Of a DNA stretch of 64,000 nucleotides, positions 1 to 7,563 are shown piece by piece; position 1 is the stretch's first letter; each line of letters opens with the position of its first letter. This DNA comes from Azospirillum sp. RU38E (lineage in GTDB: Bacteria; Pseudomonadota; Alphaproteobacteria; Azospirillales; Azospirillaceae). The notes under the pieces were generated by a model. The model saw only the letters and a list, made by a program, of their open reading frames with translations. It was not told the origin of the DNA and made no database searches. The translations under genes and the position numbers were made by a program. The stretch spans positions 62,001 through 126,000 of the forward strand of contig NZ_FZOI01000008.1 in the NCBI RefSeq assembly GCF_900188385.1, given 5' to 3'.

Positions 1-789
1 ATCCATTGTCCCCGGTTCGGCAAAGGAGGCGGGAGACGGCGCAGACGGGGGCAGGGACGCCACCATCATGGCCGGTGCTGGAACTGGAGCAGAAGGCGGC
101 GGCAGAACAGAAGCGGGCAGGGTGGGGGGCGCTGCCGGCGCACCTGCAGCCGCCATCCCGTCTTCAGCCGCGGGGTTGGCCAGCACCCGCCGGAAATCCG
201 GCCGGCTGGCCAGCTGGCGCGCGGCATCGGCCAGGGCATTGCCCAGGATCAGCAATTTGCCATCGTCGGAGGCTGGAATATCGGTGCCGCCCCGGCCATG
301 GCTGGTCAGCACTTGTGGCGGCCTTCCATCCCGCCGCAGGGTCCATTCAACCGATACCGTCGCCGTGCCCGTCTCCCCGATCGGTTTATCGAACCAGAAA
401 TCATTGGCGCGGCAGAGATCGAATGTAAGCGCAGTGATACGGGCGGAAAGTTCCCAGGGCTGGGCCGGGCGCAGGGGGCCATGGCGCTTGTCATCGGCCA
501 GCGGGGCGCCGCCCGCCGCCATGCCATCACGCACCGCCATCGACAGCTGCGTGTCCCAGGAAGGGCGCTGATTCCAGGCGATCTCATTGAAGGGCGGACG
601 GCAGAGCAAGCCGAAACCATAGCCACCGACGCTGCCGCCGCGCGGCACATCAACGACAAGGGTGCCCAGCGCCAGCGGCAAAGGCGGCCCACCGGTGCCG
701 CGTGGCAAGGGCGTAATGCCCTCGCCACAAGCGGCCAGCAGCAGACAGCAAAGCAGGGCAAGGGCGGGAAGGGGGCGCAAGGGCAGCAC
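1..789 (-). CDS. Lipoprotein of unknown function, partial
   Basis: A leftward reading frame opens with GTG at 789 and stays open to the window edge (263 codons), so the C-terminus is missing. The N-terminus is a lipoprotein signal peptide: a hydrophobic Leu/Ala/Cys stretch ending in the lipobox LAAC followed by Gly, so the mature protein should be lipid-anchored in the cell envelope. The mature part contains a region with the words FDLCRANDFWFDKP and VEWTLRRDG, resembling the small periplasmic domains that carry conserved aromatic and Asp residues, and then a long Pro/Ala/Ser-rich tail. I do not recognise the family. The GTG start is chosen because it directly precedes the signal peptide. It lies downstream of, and is codirectional with, the FliL-like gene. 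Confidence 0.6.
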   Translation of the reverse strand, partial: MLPLRPLPALALLCCLLLAACGEGITPLPRGTGGPPLPLALGTLVVDVPRGGSVGGYGFGLLCRPPFNEIAWNQRPSWDTQLSMAVRDGMAAGGAPLADDKRHGPLRPAQPWELSARITALTFDLCRANDFWFDKPIGETGTATVSVEWTLRRDGRPPQVLTSHGRGGTDIPASDDGKLLILGNALADAARQLASRPDFRRVLANPAAEDGMAAAGAPAAPPTLPASVLPPPSAPVPAPAMMVASLPPSAPSPASFAEPGTMD

Positions 790-873
790 AATCAATGGGA
801 TATTTCACCCATTGAAATGCAATTAACCTTTCAGCGCAAGCCCCTGTGCGCAATAGAGCAGGAGGGTGGCCCG

Positions 874-1359
874 TTAACCGGTAAGGATGGAGACGATCAG
901 CGCCTCTTCCACCACCGGCTGACCGACAACATTGTTGGCCAGATCACGCAGCCATTCTTTCAGGTGGTTCACCTGTTCCGGCCCGGAATCCCGGTCCACC
1001 AGATTGTCCTGCGGCAGCCGTTCGGTGACCAGCCCGATGATCCGCGGCTTATAGGCATTCACCAGATCGGCTTCCTGCTGCATCTGTTCGCTTTCGCGCA
1101 CCACCAGGGTGAAGCGCAGCCGCAGATAGGCCAGCCGATCCTTGCCGGGCAGCTGAATGGGCGGGAATTTGATGAAGCGGATTTTCGGGTCGACCGCTTC
1201 CGCAGCCTGTGCCGGGGCCGTATCCACCAGGGCAAGGCAGAGGCCGCCGGCCAGCAGACCGCGCAGCAAGCGACGGCGATCCGGCAAGGATTGCCCGGTC
1301 ATAGCGCCCTGATCTTGCCGCCGCATGGTTTGCCGTCCCGACTTCTGCCGTTCATCCAC
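874..1359 (-). CDS. Secreted FliL-like protein
   Basis: A 161-residue protein whose N-terminal 50 residues hold a twin-arginine-like stretch (DRRRLLRG) followed by a hydrophobic segment ending in Ala-Gln-Ala, which reads as a signal peptide or signal anchor. The rest (about 57-161) resembles the FliL periplasmic domain: a strand with FPPIQLPGKDRLAYLRLRFTL, a helix with a run of acidic and polar residues, then LKEWLRDLANNVVGQPVVEEALI. FliL proteins are flagellar basal-body-associated inner-membrane proteins that help stator function. No other flagellar gene is nearby, so a flagellar role is unproven. Met20 is an alternative start that would keep the Arg pair near the N-terminus. It diverges from the efflux operon at 1563. 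Confidence 0.55.
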   Translation of the reverse strand: MDERQKSGRQTMRRQDQGAMTGQSLPDRRRLLRGLLAGGLCLALVDTAPAQAAEAVDPKIRFIKFPPIQLPGKDRLAYLRLRFTLVVRESEQMQQEADLVNAYKPRIIGLVTERLPQDNLVDRDSGPEQVNHLKEWLRDLANNVVGQPVVEEALIVSILTG

Positions 1360-1460
1360 ACCCCTGTCTGTCTAGCAAAGAATTCCCCGGTCCCGATAGG
1401 GCAATCCCATGACCTTCCGGTCAGCATGTCCCGCCGGCATGGCTGCTCACGTGATTATCA

Positions 1461-1537
1461 AACTGATGAGTCCATTTATTCATTTGACGGGCGGCTGATC
1501 CCACGGCACCCTCTCAACAAAACTGGACCGTCCAGTT
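1461..1537. promoter_or_regulatory. Twin operator candidate for the TetR-type regulator of the efflux operon
   Basis: In front of the efflux operon lies a perfect 17-bp palindrome, AACTGGACCGTCCAGTT (1521-1537), apart from its central base. Sixty bases upstream at 1461-1477 the sequence AACTGATGAGTCCATTT matches it at 12 of 17 positions. A -35-like TTGACG lies between them at 1484-1489. The size and symmetry fit TetR family operators, and a TetR family gene is the last gene of the operon, so autoregulation by binding here is the likely control. Promoter elements beyond the -35-like hexamer are not clear. Confidence 0.6.
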
Positions 1538-1562
1538 CCGTAATTCATCCGGGGGACCGATC

Positions 1563-2651
1563 ATGAACAAGAAGCTGGGGCTGATCCTGGCGGTGCCGCT
1601 GCTGCTGGGGGTGGGTTATGCCGGCTGGCACTGGTGGAGCGAGGGGCGCTTCATCGAAGGCACCGACAATGCCTATGTGGAGGCGGAGATCATCACGCTC
1701 TCCACCCGTGTCGCCGGCCATATCGATCAGGTGGCGGTGGTGGAAAACCAGAAGGTCAAGGAAGGCGATGTCATCCTGCGCCTAGATGACCGGGATTTCC
1801 GCGCCCGGCTGGATCAGGCCCGCGCCCAGCGCGATGCGGCGGCAGCGGCCATCACCAATATTGACAGCCGGCTGGTGCTGGAAGATTCGCTGATCGCCCA
1901 GGCGACGGCCAGCCTGGCCTCTGCCCAGGCAGAGCAGCAGCGGGCCGGGGCCGATGCCAGCCGCTATACCGCCCTGGCCACGCGTGATTTCGCCAGCAAG
2001 CAGCAGCTTTCCACCAGCCAGGCCGATGCCGCCAAGGCCGGGGCGGCGGTGAAGCGCGCCCAGGCCGCCCTGGCGGCCGAGCGTGACCAGATCGCCGTGC
2101 TGCGCACCGAACGGGTACAGGCAGAGGCCAATCTGGCCCAGGCAGAGGCCGCCCTGGTGCTGGCGGAAAGCGAGCTGGAAAAGACAGTGCTGCGCGCGCC
2201 CAAGGCCGGCGTCATCGGCCGCAACAACGCCCGCGTCGGCCAATATGTCAATGCCGGCACCCAGCTGATGGCGCTGGTGCCGGTGAGTGAGGCCTATGTC
2301 ACCGCCAATTTCAAGGAAACCCAGATTGACCGGCTGCGCGTAGGCCAGCCGGTGACCATCAAGCTGGATGCCTATCATGATCTGACGGTGACCGGCCGCA
2401 TCGCCAGCCTGTCCCCCGCCTCGGGGGCGCAGTTCAGCCTGTTGCCGCCCGAGAACGCCACCGGCAATTTCACCAAGATCGTGCAGCGGGTGCCGGTGCG
2501 GATTTCCCTGCCCCGGACCGGCCCGATGGCGGGCCGGCTGCGCCCCGGCCTGTCGGTGGAAGTGGCGGTGGATACCCGCGCCGGCGGCAAGGATCTGATC
2601 GGCGTCGACGGGCCGGATGCCCAAGCCGACGGCCAGGTGGCGGAGCGCTGA
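1563..2651 (+). CDS. emrA: HlyD/EmrA family membrane fusion protein of an efflux pump
   Basis: 362 residues with one N-terminal membrane anchor (about 5-22, LGLILAVPLLLGVGYAGWHW). The motif EGTDNAYVEA is the signature of the EmrA/HlyD membrane fusion family, followed by a lipoyl-like half motif (VAVVENQKVKEGDVILRLDD), a long Ala/Gln-rich coiled-coil hairpin (about 75-210) and the second lipoyl half and beta-barrel (RAPKAGVIGRN, then VTANFKETQIDRLRVGQPV). Such proteins bridge an inner-membrane transporter to the outer membrane. A purine-rich GGGGGA lies a few bases before the ATG. The gene is followed after 3 bases by an EmrB-type transporter, so the pair forms the pump. Which drugs or metabolites are exported cannot be told from the sequence; the emrA symbol is by family resemblance. 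Confidence 0.88.
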   Translation: MNKKLGLILAVPLLLGVGYAGWHWWSEGRFIEGTDNAYVEAEIITLSTRVAGHIDQVAVVENQKVKEGDVILRLDDRDFRARLDQARAQRDAAAAAITNIDSRLVLEDSLIAQATASLASAQAEQQRAGADASRYTALATRDFASKQQLSTSQADAAKAGAAVKRAQAALAAERDQIAVLRTERVQAEANLAQAEAALVLAESELEKTVLRAPKAGVIGRNNARVGQYVNAGTQLMALVPVSEAYVTANFKETQIDRLRVGQPVTIKLDAYHDLTVTGRIASLSPASGAQFSLLPPENATGNFTKIVQRVPVRISLPRTGPMAGRLRPGLSVEVAVDTRAGGKDLIGVDGPDAQADGQVAER

Positions 2652-2654
2652 GCC

Positions 2655-4241
2655 ATGACGGACATAACTGTGACAGGGGGGGCCGCCGCTGCCACCCCCC
2701 CGGATGCCGCCATCAATCGGCGGACCGTGATCGGCTTCGTCGCCATGGTGTTCGGCATGTTCATGGCGATCCTGGATATCCAGATCGTCGCCTCCTCCCT
2801 GTCGCAGATTCAGTCCGGCGTGGCCGCCAGTGCCGATGAGATTGTTTGGGTCCAGACCAGCTATCTGATCGCCGAAGTGGTGATGATCCCGCTTTCGGGC
2901 TTTCTGTCGCGGCTGTTATCCACCCGCGTGCTGTTCACCGCCTCTGCCCTGGGCTTCACGCTGATGAGCTTTCTCTGCGCCCAGTCCGGCAGCATCGGCG
3001 AACTGGTGCTGTGGCGCACCCTGCAGGGTTTCATCGGTGGCGCCATGATCCCCACCGTCTTTGCCACCAGCTTCACCGCCTTTCCCCCGGCGCGGCGGGC
3101 GGTGGTAACGGTGGTGGTGGGTCTGGTGGCCACGCTGGGCCCCACCATCGGCCCCACCCTGGGCGGCTATCTGACCGAACAGTTCAGCTGGCACTGGCTG
3201 TTCCTGATCAACCTGCTGCCCGGCCTGGTGGTCAGCGCCGTGGTGTGGAACTGCATCGATATCGACAAGGGTGACCGCAGCCTGCTAAGCGGGATTGACC
3301 TGATCGGCATCGTGCTGCTGGCCACCTTTCTGGGCAGCCTGGAATATGTGATTGAGGAAGGGGCGCGGAACCAATGGTTCGAGGATGAGGAGATCGTGCG
3401 CTTCTCCATCCTGGCCGGGGTGGCGGGCGTGCTGTTTTTCTGGCGGATGCTGACATATCGCCGACCCATCGTCGATCTGTCGGCCCTGCGCGATCGCAAT
3501 TTCGCCATTGGCAGCCTGTATGGGTTCATCATTGGCATCGGGCTTTATGGCTCGGTTTATATGCTGCCGCTTTATCTGGGCCAGATCCGGGGGCTGAATG
3601 CCCAGCAGATCGGCGCCACCATGGTCATCACTGGTCTGTGCCAGTTCCTGTCATCCCCCATTGTCGGCAAGCTGTCGGCCAAAATGGATGTGCGCAAGCT
3701 GCTGGCCCTGGGCTTCTTCCTGTTGGCGGTCAGCTTCTATATCTCCGTCCCGGTGACAGCGGATTGGCAGTTCAACGAATTGCTGTTGCCGCAGATGCTG
3801 CGCGGGGCCGGGCTGATGTTCTGCATCATCCCCATCACCACCCTGGCGCTGGGCACCCTGCCGCCGCAGGCGGTGAAGAATGCGGCGGGCCTGTTCAACC
3901 TGATGCGCAATCTGGGCGGGGCCTTCGGGCTGGCCGGCATCAATACCATCATCACCGAACGGCTGGCCCTGCACACCCGTGTGCTTTACGATTGGGTGGA
4001 CCCGACCCGGCCGGCGGTGCAGGGCTGGATGGAACAGGTGGGCAACCGCCTGACGGTCAGCACCGGCAGCGATGCCGGCACACTGGCGGTTTTGTCCGGT
4101 ATCGTGCAGAAACAGGCCTATGTAATGACCTTTTCCGACCTGTTCCTGGTGATGGCCGTGCTGTTCACGCTTGCCCTGCTGACCCTGCCCTTTGTCAAAC
4201 GGCCCGTGCTGCGCGGGGCGTCGGATACCGGGGCGCACTGA
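2655..4241 (+). CDS. emrB: EmrB/QacA family (DHA2) major facilitator drug exporter
   Basis: 528 residues, a typical length for the 14-transmembrane DHA2 drug:proton antiporters. The first helix holds the family motif around FMAILDIQIVASSLSQIQ, with the acidic residue expected in helix 1 (LDIQIV). The region GPTIGPTLGGYLTEQFSWHW is the conserved helix 5 motif C plus the following Trp-rich loop of EmrB-like proteins. It starts 3 bases after the fusion-protein gene and ends just before the TetR gene, so all three are cotranscribed. The substrate is unknown. The likely partner is the EmrA-type protein encoded immediately upstream. Confidence 0.9.
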   Translation: MTDITVTGGAAAATPPDAAINRRTVIGFVAMVFGMFMAILDIQIVASSLSQIQSGVAASADEIVWVQTSYLIAEVVMIPLSGFLSRLLSTRVLFTASALGFTLMSFLCAQSGSIGELVLWRTLQGFIGGAMIPTVFATSFTAFPPARRAVVTVVVGLVATLGPTIGPTLGGYLTEQFSWHWLFLINLLPGLVVSAVVWNCIDIDKGDRSLLSGIDLIGIVLLATFLGSLEYVIEEGARNQWFEDEEIVRFSILAGVAGVLFFWRMLTYRRPIVDLSALRDRNFAIGSLYGFIIGIGLYGSVYMLPLYLGQIRGLNAQQIGATMVITGLCQFLSSPIVGKLSAKMDVRKLLALGFFLLAVSFYISVPVTADWQFNELLLPQMLRGAGLMFCIIPITTLALGTLPPQAVKNAAGLFNLMRNLGGAFGLAGINTIITERLALHTRVLYDWVDPTRPAVQGWMEQVGNRLTVSTGSDAGTLAVLSGIVQKQAYVMTFSDLFLVMAVLFTLALLTLPFVKRPVLRGASDTGAH

Positions 4242-4242
4242 G

Positions 4243-4893
4243 ATGGTGATGGAAGCGGAATGCTGCCCCGGCCCCCGCCGGGCCGGACGCCCCATGGACC
4301 CGGCCAAGCGGGAGGCCATTCTGCAGGCGGCGGAATCCGTGTTCATCCAGGAAGGCCATGGCGCCAGCATGGACCGGATCGCCGTGGTGGCCGGCGTCTC
4401 CAAACAGACGATCTATAAGCATTTCAAGAACAAGGATGCCTTGTTCGAAGCCATGGTCCGCCGACGCAGCGATGCGCTGGTGGAACCCATCACCAGCATG
4501 GGCCCCAATGCCAGCCCCGCCGCCGTGCTGGAAGCGCAGGGAATGCGCTTTCTGGACCTGCTGACCCGGCCGCATTACCCCTGTCTGGTACGGGTGATCA
4601 TTGCTGCCAGCACCCAGACCCAATCCCCCGATGCCGGCCCGCATTTCTATGAAAACGGGCCGCTGCTGACCCTGCAGCGCATGGCCGATTACCTGCGCCG
4701 GCAGAGCGAGGCGGGCAGCCTGCGGATTGCCGATCCGACACTGGCCGCCGAACAGTTTTTCGGGCTGGTCAACGGCCAGCTGCAGCTGCGTACCCTGCTG
4801 GGACAGAGTGCGCAGATGACCCCCGATCAGATGCGCGCCCGCGCCCAGGCCGCCGTGCAGGTCTTCATGGCCGCTTATGGGCCGAAGGATTGA
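4243..4893 (+). CDS. TetR/AcrR family repressor of the efflux operon
   Basis: 216 residues from an ATG placed one base after the emrB stop codon. The TetR N-terminal DNA-binding domain is clear: REAILQAAESVFIQEGHGASMDRIAVVAGVSKQTIYKHF (about 23-61), with recognition helix GVSKQTIYKHF and the following NKDALFEAMV. The C-terminal half is the AcrR/AefR-like ligand-binding helical domain. As the last gene of the pump operon it most likely represses it, probably through the palindromes upstream of the first gene. The inducer is not predictable. An earlier in-frame start would overlap emrB by about 50 bases and is less likely. Confidence 0.85.
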   Translation: MVMEAECCPGPRRAGRPMDPAKREAILQAAESVFIQEGHGASMDRIAVVAGVSKQTIYKHFKNKDALFEAMVRRRSDALVEPITSMGPNASPAAVLEAQGMRFLDLLTRPHYPCLVRVIIAASTQTQSPDAGPHFYENGPLLTLQRMADYLRRQSEAGSLRIADPTLAAEQFFGLVNGQLQLRTLLGQSAQMTPDQMRARAQAAVQVFMAAYGPKD

Positions 4894-4966
4894 GCATAGA
4901 GGCAAATATTTTGTAGGGAGGCCGCGTCTCCGACTGTCACGTGGCCTTAAAAAGAGTTTAGTACCC

Positions 4967-5096
4967 GTCCGGAAAGTTTCACGTTATCTCAACGTCTTAC
5001 ACGTCTTATCTTTAAGCGCTCCCGTCACCCCGGCGAAGGCCGGGGTGACGGGATCAGAACATTAACGTGTTGAGAAAGAACGAAAACTTTCCGGAC
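4967..5096. repeat. Composite palindromic intergenic repeat, copy 1
   Basis: Between the TetR gene and the MarR gene. Outer arms are an imperfect inverted repeat beginning GTCCGGAAAGTTTC (4967-4980) and ending GAAAACTTTCCGGAC (5082-5096), with further pairing between TCTCAAC and GTTGAGA. The centre (5020-5053) is a perfect 15-bp-arm hairpin with a GAAG loop, of the CACCCCGG-CGAA-G-CCGGGGTG type widely seen in GC-rich proteobacterial intergenic regions. A second copy lies at 37.1 kb with the same 15-base outer sequence. It may also act as a transcription terminator for the efflux operon. Confidence 0.75.
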
Positions 5097-5157
5097 AAAC
5101 ACTCCGGAAAAGGCCGATGGGGGCCATCCCAGCAGCCCAATAAAATTGACCCAAGCC

Positions 5158-5550
5158 TCAAGCCATCCGGCGGATCGGCGGGCTGTCTTCCGGCTGGATC
5201 AGGTCGGACAGGTGGGCCGCCAGGGCGCGGCCCTTGTCGGTCAGGGTGATGATCTTGCGGCGCCGCTCCCGCGGGTCTTCCTCCGCCTGTACCAGATCGT
5301 GGCCCTCCTTGCCGAAACTATGCCATTTCGACAAGGCGGCCACATTGCGGGAGGCGGAAGACTGGGCAATGCCCAGCCGTTCAGACAGATCGCGGATCGA
5401 CAGACCCTCATTCTGCGCGATGGTCAGAAAGGACAGGGCGTACTGGATCGGCAAATCCGGATCCAGCACGCGCAACGCCTCCAAGACGCGGACCAGCGGG
5501 TCCAGCGCGTCAGGATGCCAACCGGCAGTCTGTGGGTGGTTTACGGCCAT
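5158..5550 (-). CDS. MarR family winged-helix regulator
   Basis: 130 residues. The winged-helix fold is visible: LPIQYALSFLTIAQNEGLSIRDLSERLGIAQSSASRNVAALSKW (about 33-75) is helix-turn-helix plus recognition helix, and EEDPRERRRKIITLTDKGRALAAHL (about 89-113) is the MarR wing with the DxRxRR(K)xxxLT(x)KG signature. MarR proteins bind palindromes as dimers and usually regulate their own operon. It is the last of a leftward run of very small genes whose upstream region holds a perfect 30-base palindrome, a likely binding site. The ATG has an AGGA about 9 bases upstream. The ligand is unknown. Confidence 0.85.
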   Translation of the reverse strand: MAVNHPQTAGWHPDALDPLVRVLEALRVLDPDLPIQYALSFLTIAQNEGLSIRDLSERLGIAQSSASRNVAALSKWHSFGKEGHDLVQAEEDPRERRRKIITLTDKGRALAAHLSDLIQPEDSPPIRRMA

Positions 5551-5746
5551 GTATTGTTGGTCCTCGTGCCGGCGGCCGCCAACGGGCCGGCGTGTAAATC
5601 AAATGCAGGCGGCCGAGCCAGATCAACAGCTCGCCATTCTCGCGGCGGAGGTCGTAACGGCGTCCGCCGGGGGCGCCATGATCGGCCCAGCGGGCCAGTT
5701 CAATGAATAATTTCGGCCCCTTGGCCACAGAGAAGAAGAAGCTCAT
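5510..5746 (-). CDS. Small protein of unknown function upstream of marR-type gene
   Basis: 78 residues from ATG at 5746 (a GTG directly before it is possible). A GAGGG lies just upstream. The first 50 codons show the high third-position GC of real genes here; the last 15 residues overlap the start of the MarR gene by 41 bases in another frame and are Pro/Arg-rich, so the true product may be judged only from the first part (words FIELARWADHG, RRENGELLIWLGRL). No family recognised. It also overlaps the 56-codon frame upstream, so these two may be pieces of one gene joined by a frameshift. Confidence 0.4.
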   Translation of the reverse strand: MSFFFSVAKGPKLFIELARWADHGAPGGRRYDLRRENGELLIWLGRLHLIYTPARWRPPARGPTIHGRKPPTDCRLAS

Positions 5747-5870
5747 CACAGCCCTCGAATGTTCGAAAGATCGTTTGTTGGTTGAGGGGAATTTTTTGGG
5801 CGACCAGTCGCGCGCCGGTTCGGCAACGCACAGCGTCCCCGGTACCGGTAAAGTTAAAATTCATGTCCAT
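5700..5870 (-). CDS. Very small ORF with a strong ribosome binding site
   Basis: A 56-residue frame beginning with ATG at 5870, eight bases behind a textbook AAGGAG, which is the best Shine-Dalgarno in this cluster. It ends with TGA at 5700, overlapping the next small gene by 47 bases. Residues include TGTGDAVRCRTGARLVAQKIPLN near the N-terminus (read as two words, TGTGDAVRC and RTGARLVAQKIPLN). No similarity recognised. The third-position base use is less GC-rich than the neighbours. It may be a leader-like small protein or the 5' piece of a frameshifted gene. Confidence 0.33.
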   Translation of the reverse strand: MDMNFNFTGTGDAVRCRTGARLVAQKIPLNQQTIFRTFEGCDELLLLCGQGAEIIH

Positions 5871-5908
5871 CGAATTGGCTCCTTATGCTGGGGGGTGGCG
5901 GGAAGGGT

Positions 5909-6154
5909 TCACCGGACTCTATCGCCGATCTGCGGGAAGGTTGCAAGGAACAATCTGTCCCGGTATTCCGTCAGTTCCGAGATCGGATGCATACGGAACG
6001 AAAATGGCCGGCGATGGCGGCCGCTGCTCAGGCTTTCGGTGAAATGCCGCCCGGCACCATCAAATTCCCGCAGGATGACGGCGGGTAGATCGTCGGGCCG
6101 GAGGTGGGGCCGCAGCAATCCCAACAGCCGGGCCAGAAACAGGGGAATGCTCAT
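5909..6154 (-). CDS. Small protein of unknown function, first gene of the marR cluster
   Basis: 81 residues from ATG at 6154, with AAGGA seven bases upstream. Codon use is GC-rich at third positions like true genes of this window. It begins with a short hydrophobic stretch (IPLFLARLLGLL) and continues with charged residues (PDDLPAVILREFDGAG, then SFRMHPISELTEYRDRLFLATF). No family recognised. It reads in the same direction as two further small frames and the MarR gene, with a perfect palindrome just upstream, so all may form one MarR-controlled transcript. Confidence 0.45.
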   Translation of the reverse strand: MSIPLFLARLLGLLRPHLRPDDLPAVILREFDGAGRHFTESLSSGRHRRPFSFRMHPISELTEYRDRLFLATFPQIGDRVR

Positions 6155-6182
6155 GGGGATGGTCCTTTAATTCATGCATGAG

Positions 6183-6212
6183 CGAGAAACATCCGTAATC
6201 GGATGTTTCTCG
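6183..6212. promoter_or_regulatory. Perfect 30-base palindrome, MarR operator candidate
   Basis: Arms CGAGAAACATCCG and CGGATGTTTCTCG (13 bases each) flank a TAAT centre, with no mismatch. It lies 28 bases before the start of the leftward small-gene/marR cluster and about 145 bases before the rightward iminopeptidase gene. There is no T-run on either side, so a terminator is less likely than a protein binding site. MarR proteins usually bind such symmetric sites near their own promoter. Confidence 0.55.
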
Positions 6213-6356
6213 TCAAGGGGCCAGCCCCTGCGGTGGGCGGTGGGCTTCCATGCTGTGCGCTATCCTGTTCCTTCCGCCTGTCGGATGGTTTGCCATTGGC
6301 CCCCGGCTTGCCATAGACTGTCACAAAACAACCCAAGCAAGCGGATCCATACCACC

Positions 6357-7307
6357 ATGCCGCGTGGCGATCTTTTCTTCCCGCTGGAGCCCTTTCAGAC
6401 CGGCCGCCTGAAGGTGGACGATCTCCACACGCTGTATTGGGAGCAGTCGGGCAACCCGGAAGGGGTGCCGGTGTTGTTCCTGCATGGCGGGCCGGGGGCG
6501 GGGGCATCGCCCACCCATCGCCGCTTCTTTGATCCCACCCATTATCGCATCATCATTCTGGATCAGCGCGGCGCCGGCCGTTCCACCCCGCTGGGGGAAT
6601 TGCGGGATAATGATATCCCGCATCTGGTGGCCGACCTGGAACAGCTGCGGGAAATGCTGGGGATCAAGCGCTGGCTGGTCTTTGGCGGCTCCTGGGGTTC
6701 CACGCTTTCCATCGCCTATGCCCAGGCCCATCCGGACCGGGTGATCGGCCTGATCCTGCGCGGCATCTTCCTGATGCGCCAGACGGAGATTGACTGGTTC
6801 CTTTATGGGATGCGCCAGTTCTTCCCCGAAGCCTGGCATAATTTCGTCAGCTATATCCCGGCGGCAGAGCGGAACGACCTGCTGGAGGCCTATTGGAAGC
6901 GGCTGACCCACGATAACCCGTCGGTGCGGATGCAGGCCGCCCGCGTGTGGAGCATGTATGAAGGGGCCTGTTCCACCCTGCTGCCCAGCCCGGAACTGGT
7001 TTCCGCTTCGGGCGAGGATACCCATGCGCTGGGGCTGGCCCGGATCGAGGCGCATTATTTCCGCAACAACATGCTGACCCCGGAAGACAAGCTGCTGCGC
7101 GATGTCGACCGTATCCGGCATATCCCGGCAGTGATTATCCAGGGCCGCTATGATGTGGTCTGCCCCATCAATACGGCCGATGCGCTGCACCGCGCCTGGC
7201 CGGAGGCGGATTACATCATCGTACCGGATGCCGGGCACAGTGCCATGGAACCGGGCATTCGCACAGCTTTGGTGCAGGCGACGGAGCGGTTCAAAACCTT
7301 GCGTTGA
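6357..7307 (+). CDS. pip: Proline iminopeptidase
   Basis: 316 residues, the usual length of the short prolyl aminopeptidases (peptidase family S33). The alpha/beta-hydrolase features are present: oxyanion-hole HGGPGAG (43-49), LDQRGAGRS, the nucleophile elbow GGSWGST with Ser112, the Asp region QGRYDVVCP and the His in PDAGHSAMEPG near the C-terminus. The enzyme removes N-terminal proline from peptides in the cytoplasm. The start at 6357 gives the family N-terminus; earlier in-frame codons would add unrelated sequence that overlaps the palindrome. The ribosome binding site is weak. It stands alone between the MarR cluster and the structured repeat. Confidence 0.93.
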   Translation: MPRGDLFFPLEPFQTGRLKVDDLHTLYWEQSGNPEGVPVLFLHGGPGAGASPTHRRFFDPTHYRIIILDQRGAGRSTPLGELRDNDIPHLVADLEQLREMLGIKRWLVFGGSWGSTLSIAYAQAHPDRVIGLILRGIFLMRQTEIDWFLYGMRQFFPEAWHNFVSYIPAAERNDLLEAYWKRLTHDNPSVRMQAARVWSMYEGACSTLLPSPELVSASGEDTHALGLARIEAHYFRNNMLTPEDKLLRDVDRIRHIPAVIIQGRYDVVCPINTADALHRAWPEADYIIVPDAGHSAMEPGIRTALVQATERFKTLR

Positions 7308-7385
7308 GGTGGCTGAATTTTCTGCACGACATGCAGATAAGCGTCACTTGACCATCGCCTGATGGGCGTTAATGCTGCAGGCAAT

Positions 7386-7531
7386 ACCCAGCGGTGATGA
7401 GTTGTACTCATCACCGCTGGGTTGGCGCGTTGAGCGCCCGCGCGCCCATGCGCGCGTGAGCCAAGCCAACGGATGTTGGCGCCGGCGATTGAGGGGCACG
7501 AAAGCGTGACCATCGGTCATGATTTCGTGCC
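7386..7531 (-). repeat. Structured repeat family, copy A
   Basis: An intergenic block made almost wholly of hairpins. Read on the minus strand: an outer hairpin with stem GGCACGAAA/TTTCGTGCC and inner stem TGACC/GGTCA (7495-7531); then three core hairpins, GCCAAC-ATCC-GTTGGC (7465-7480), CGCGCG stem (7439-7456) and GGCGC stem (7424-7438); then a long hairpin with perfect 17-base arms and a 3-base loop (7386-7422). Copies at 48.0 and 63.6 kb share the linkers CCCTCA, ATCC, TTGGCT and AACCCA and the same stem order, but with different stem bases. It lies between pip and the MtnA-like gene and would be in the antisense direction to both. Confidence 0.8.
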
Positions 7532-7563
7532 GTTGTGATAATGTCCATCGGCGCAGGAAAGCC

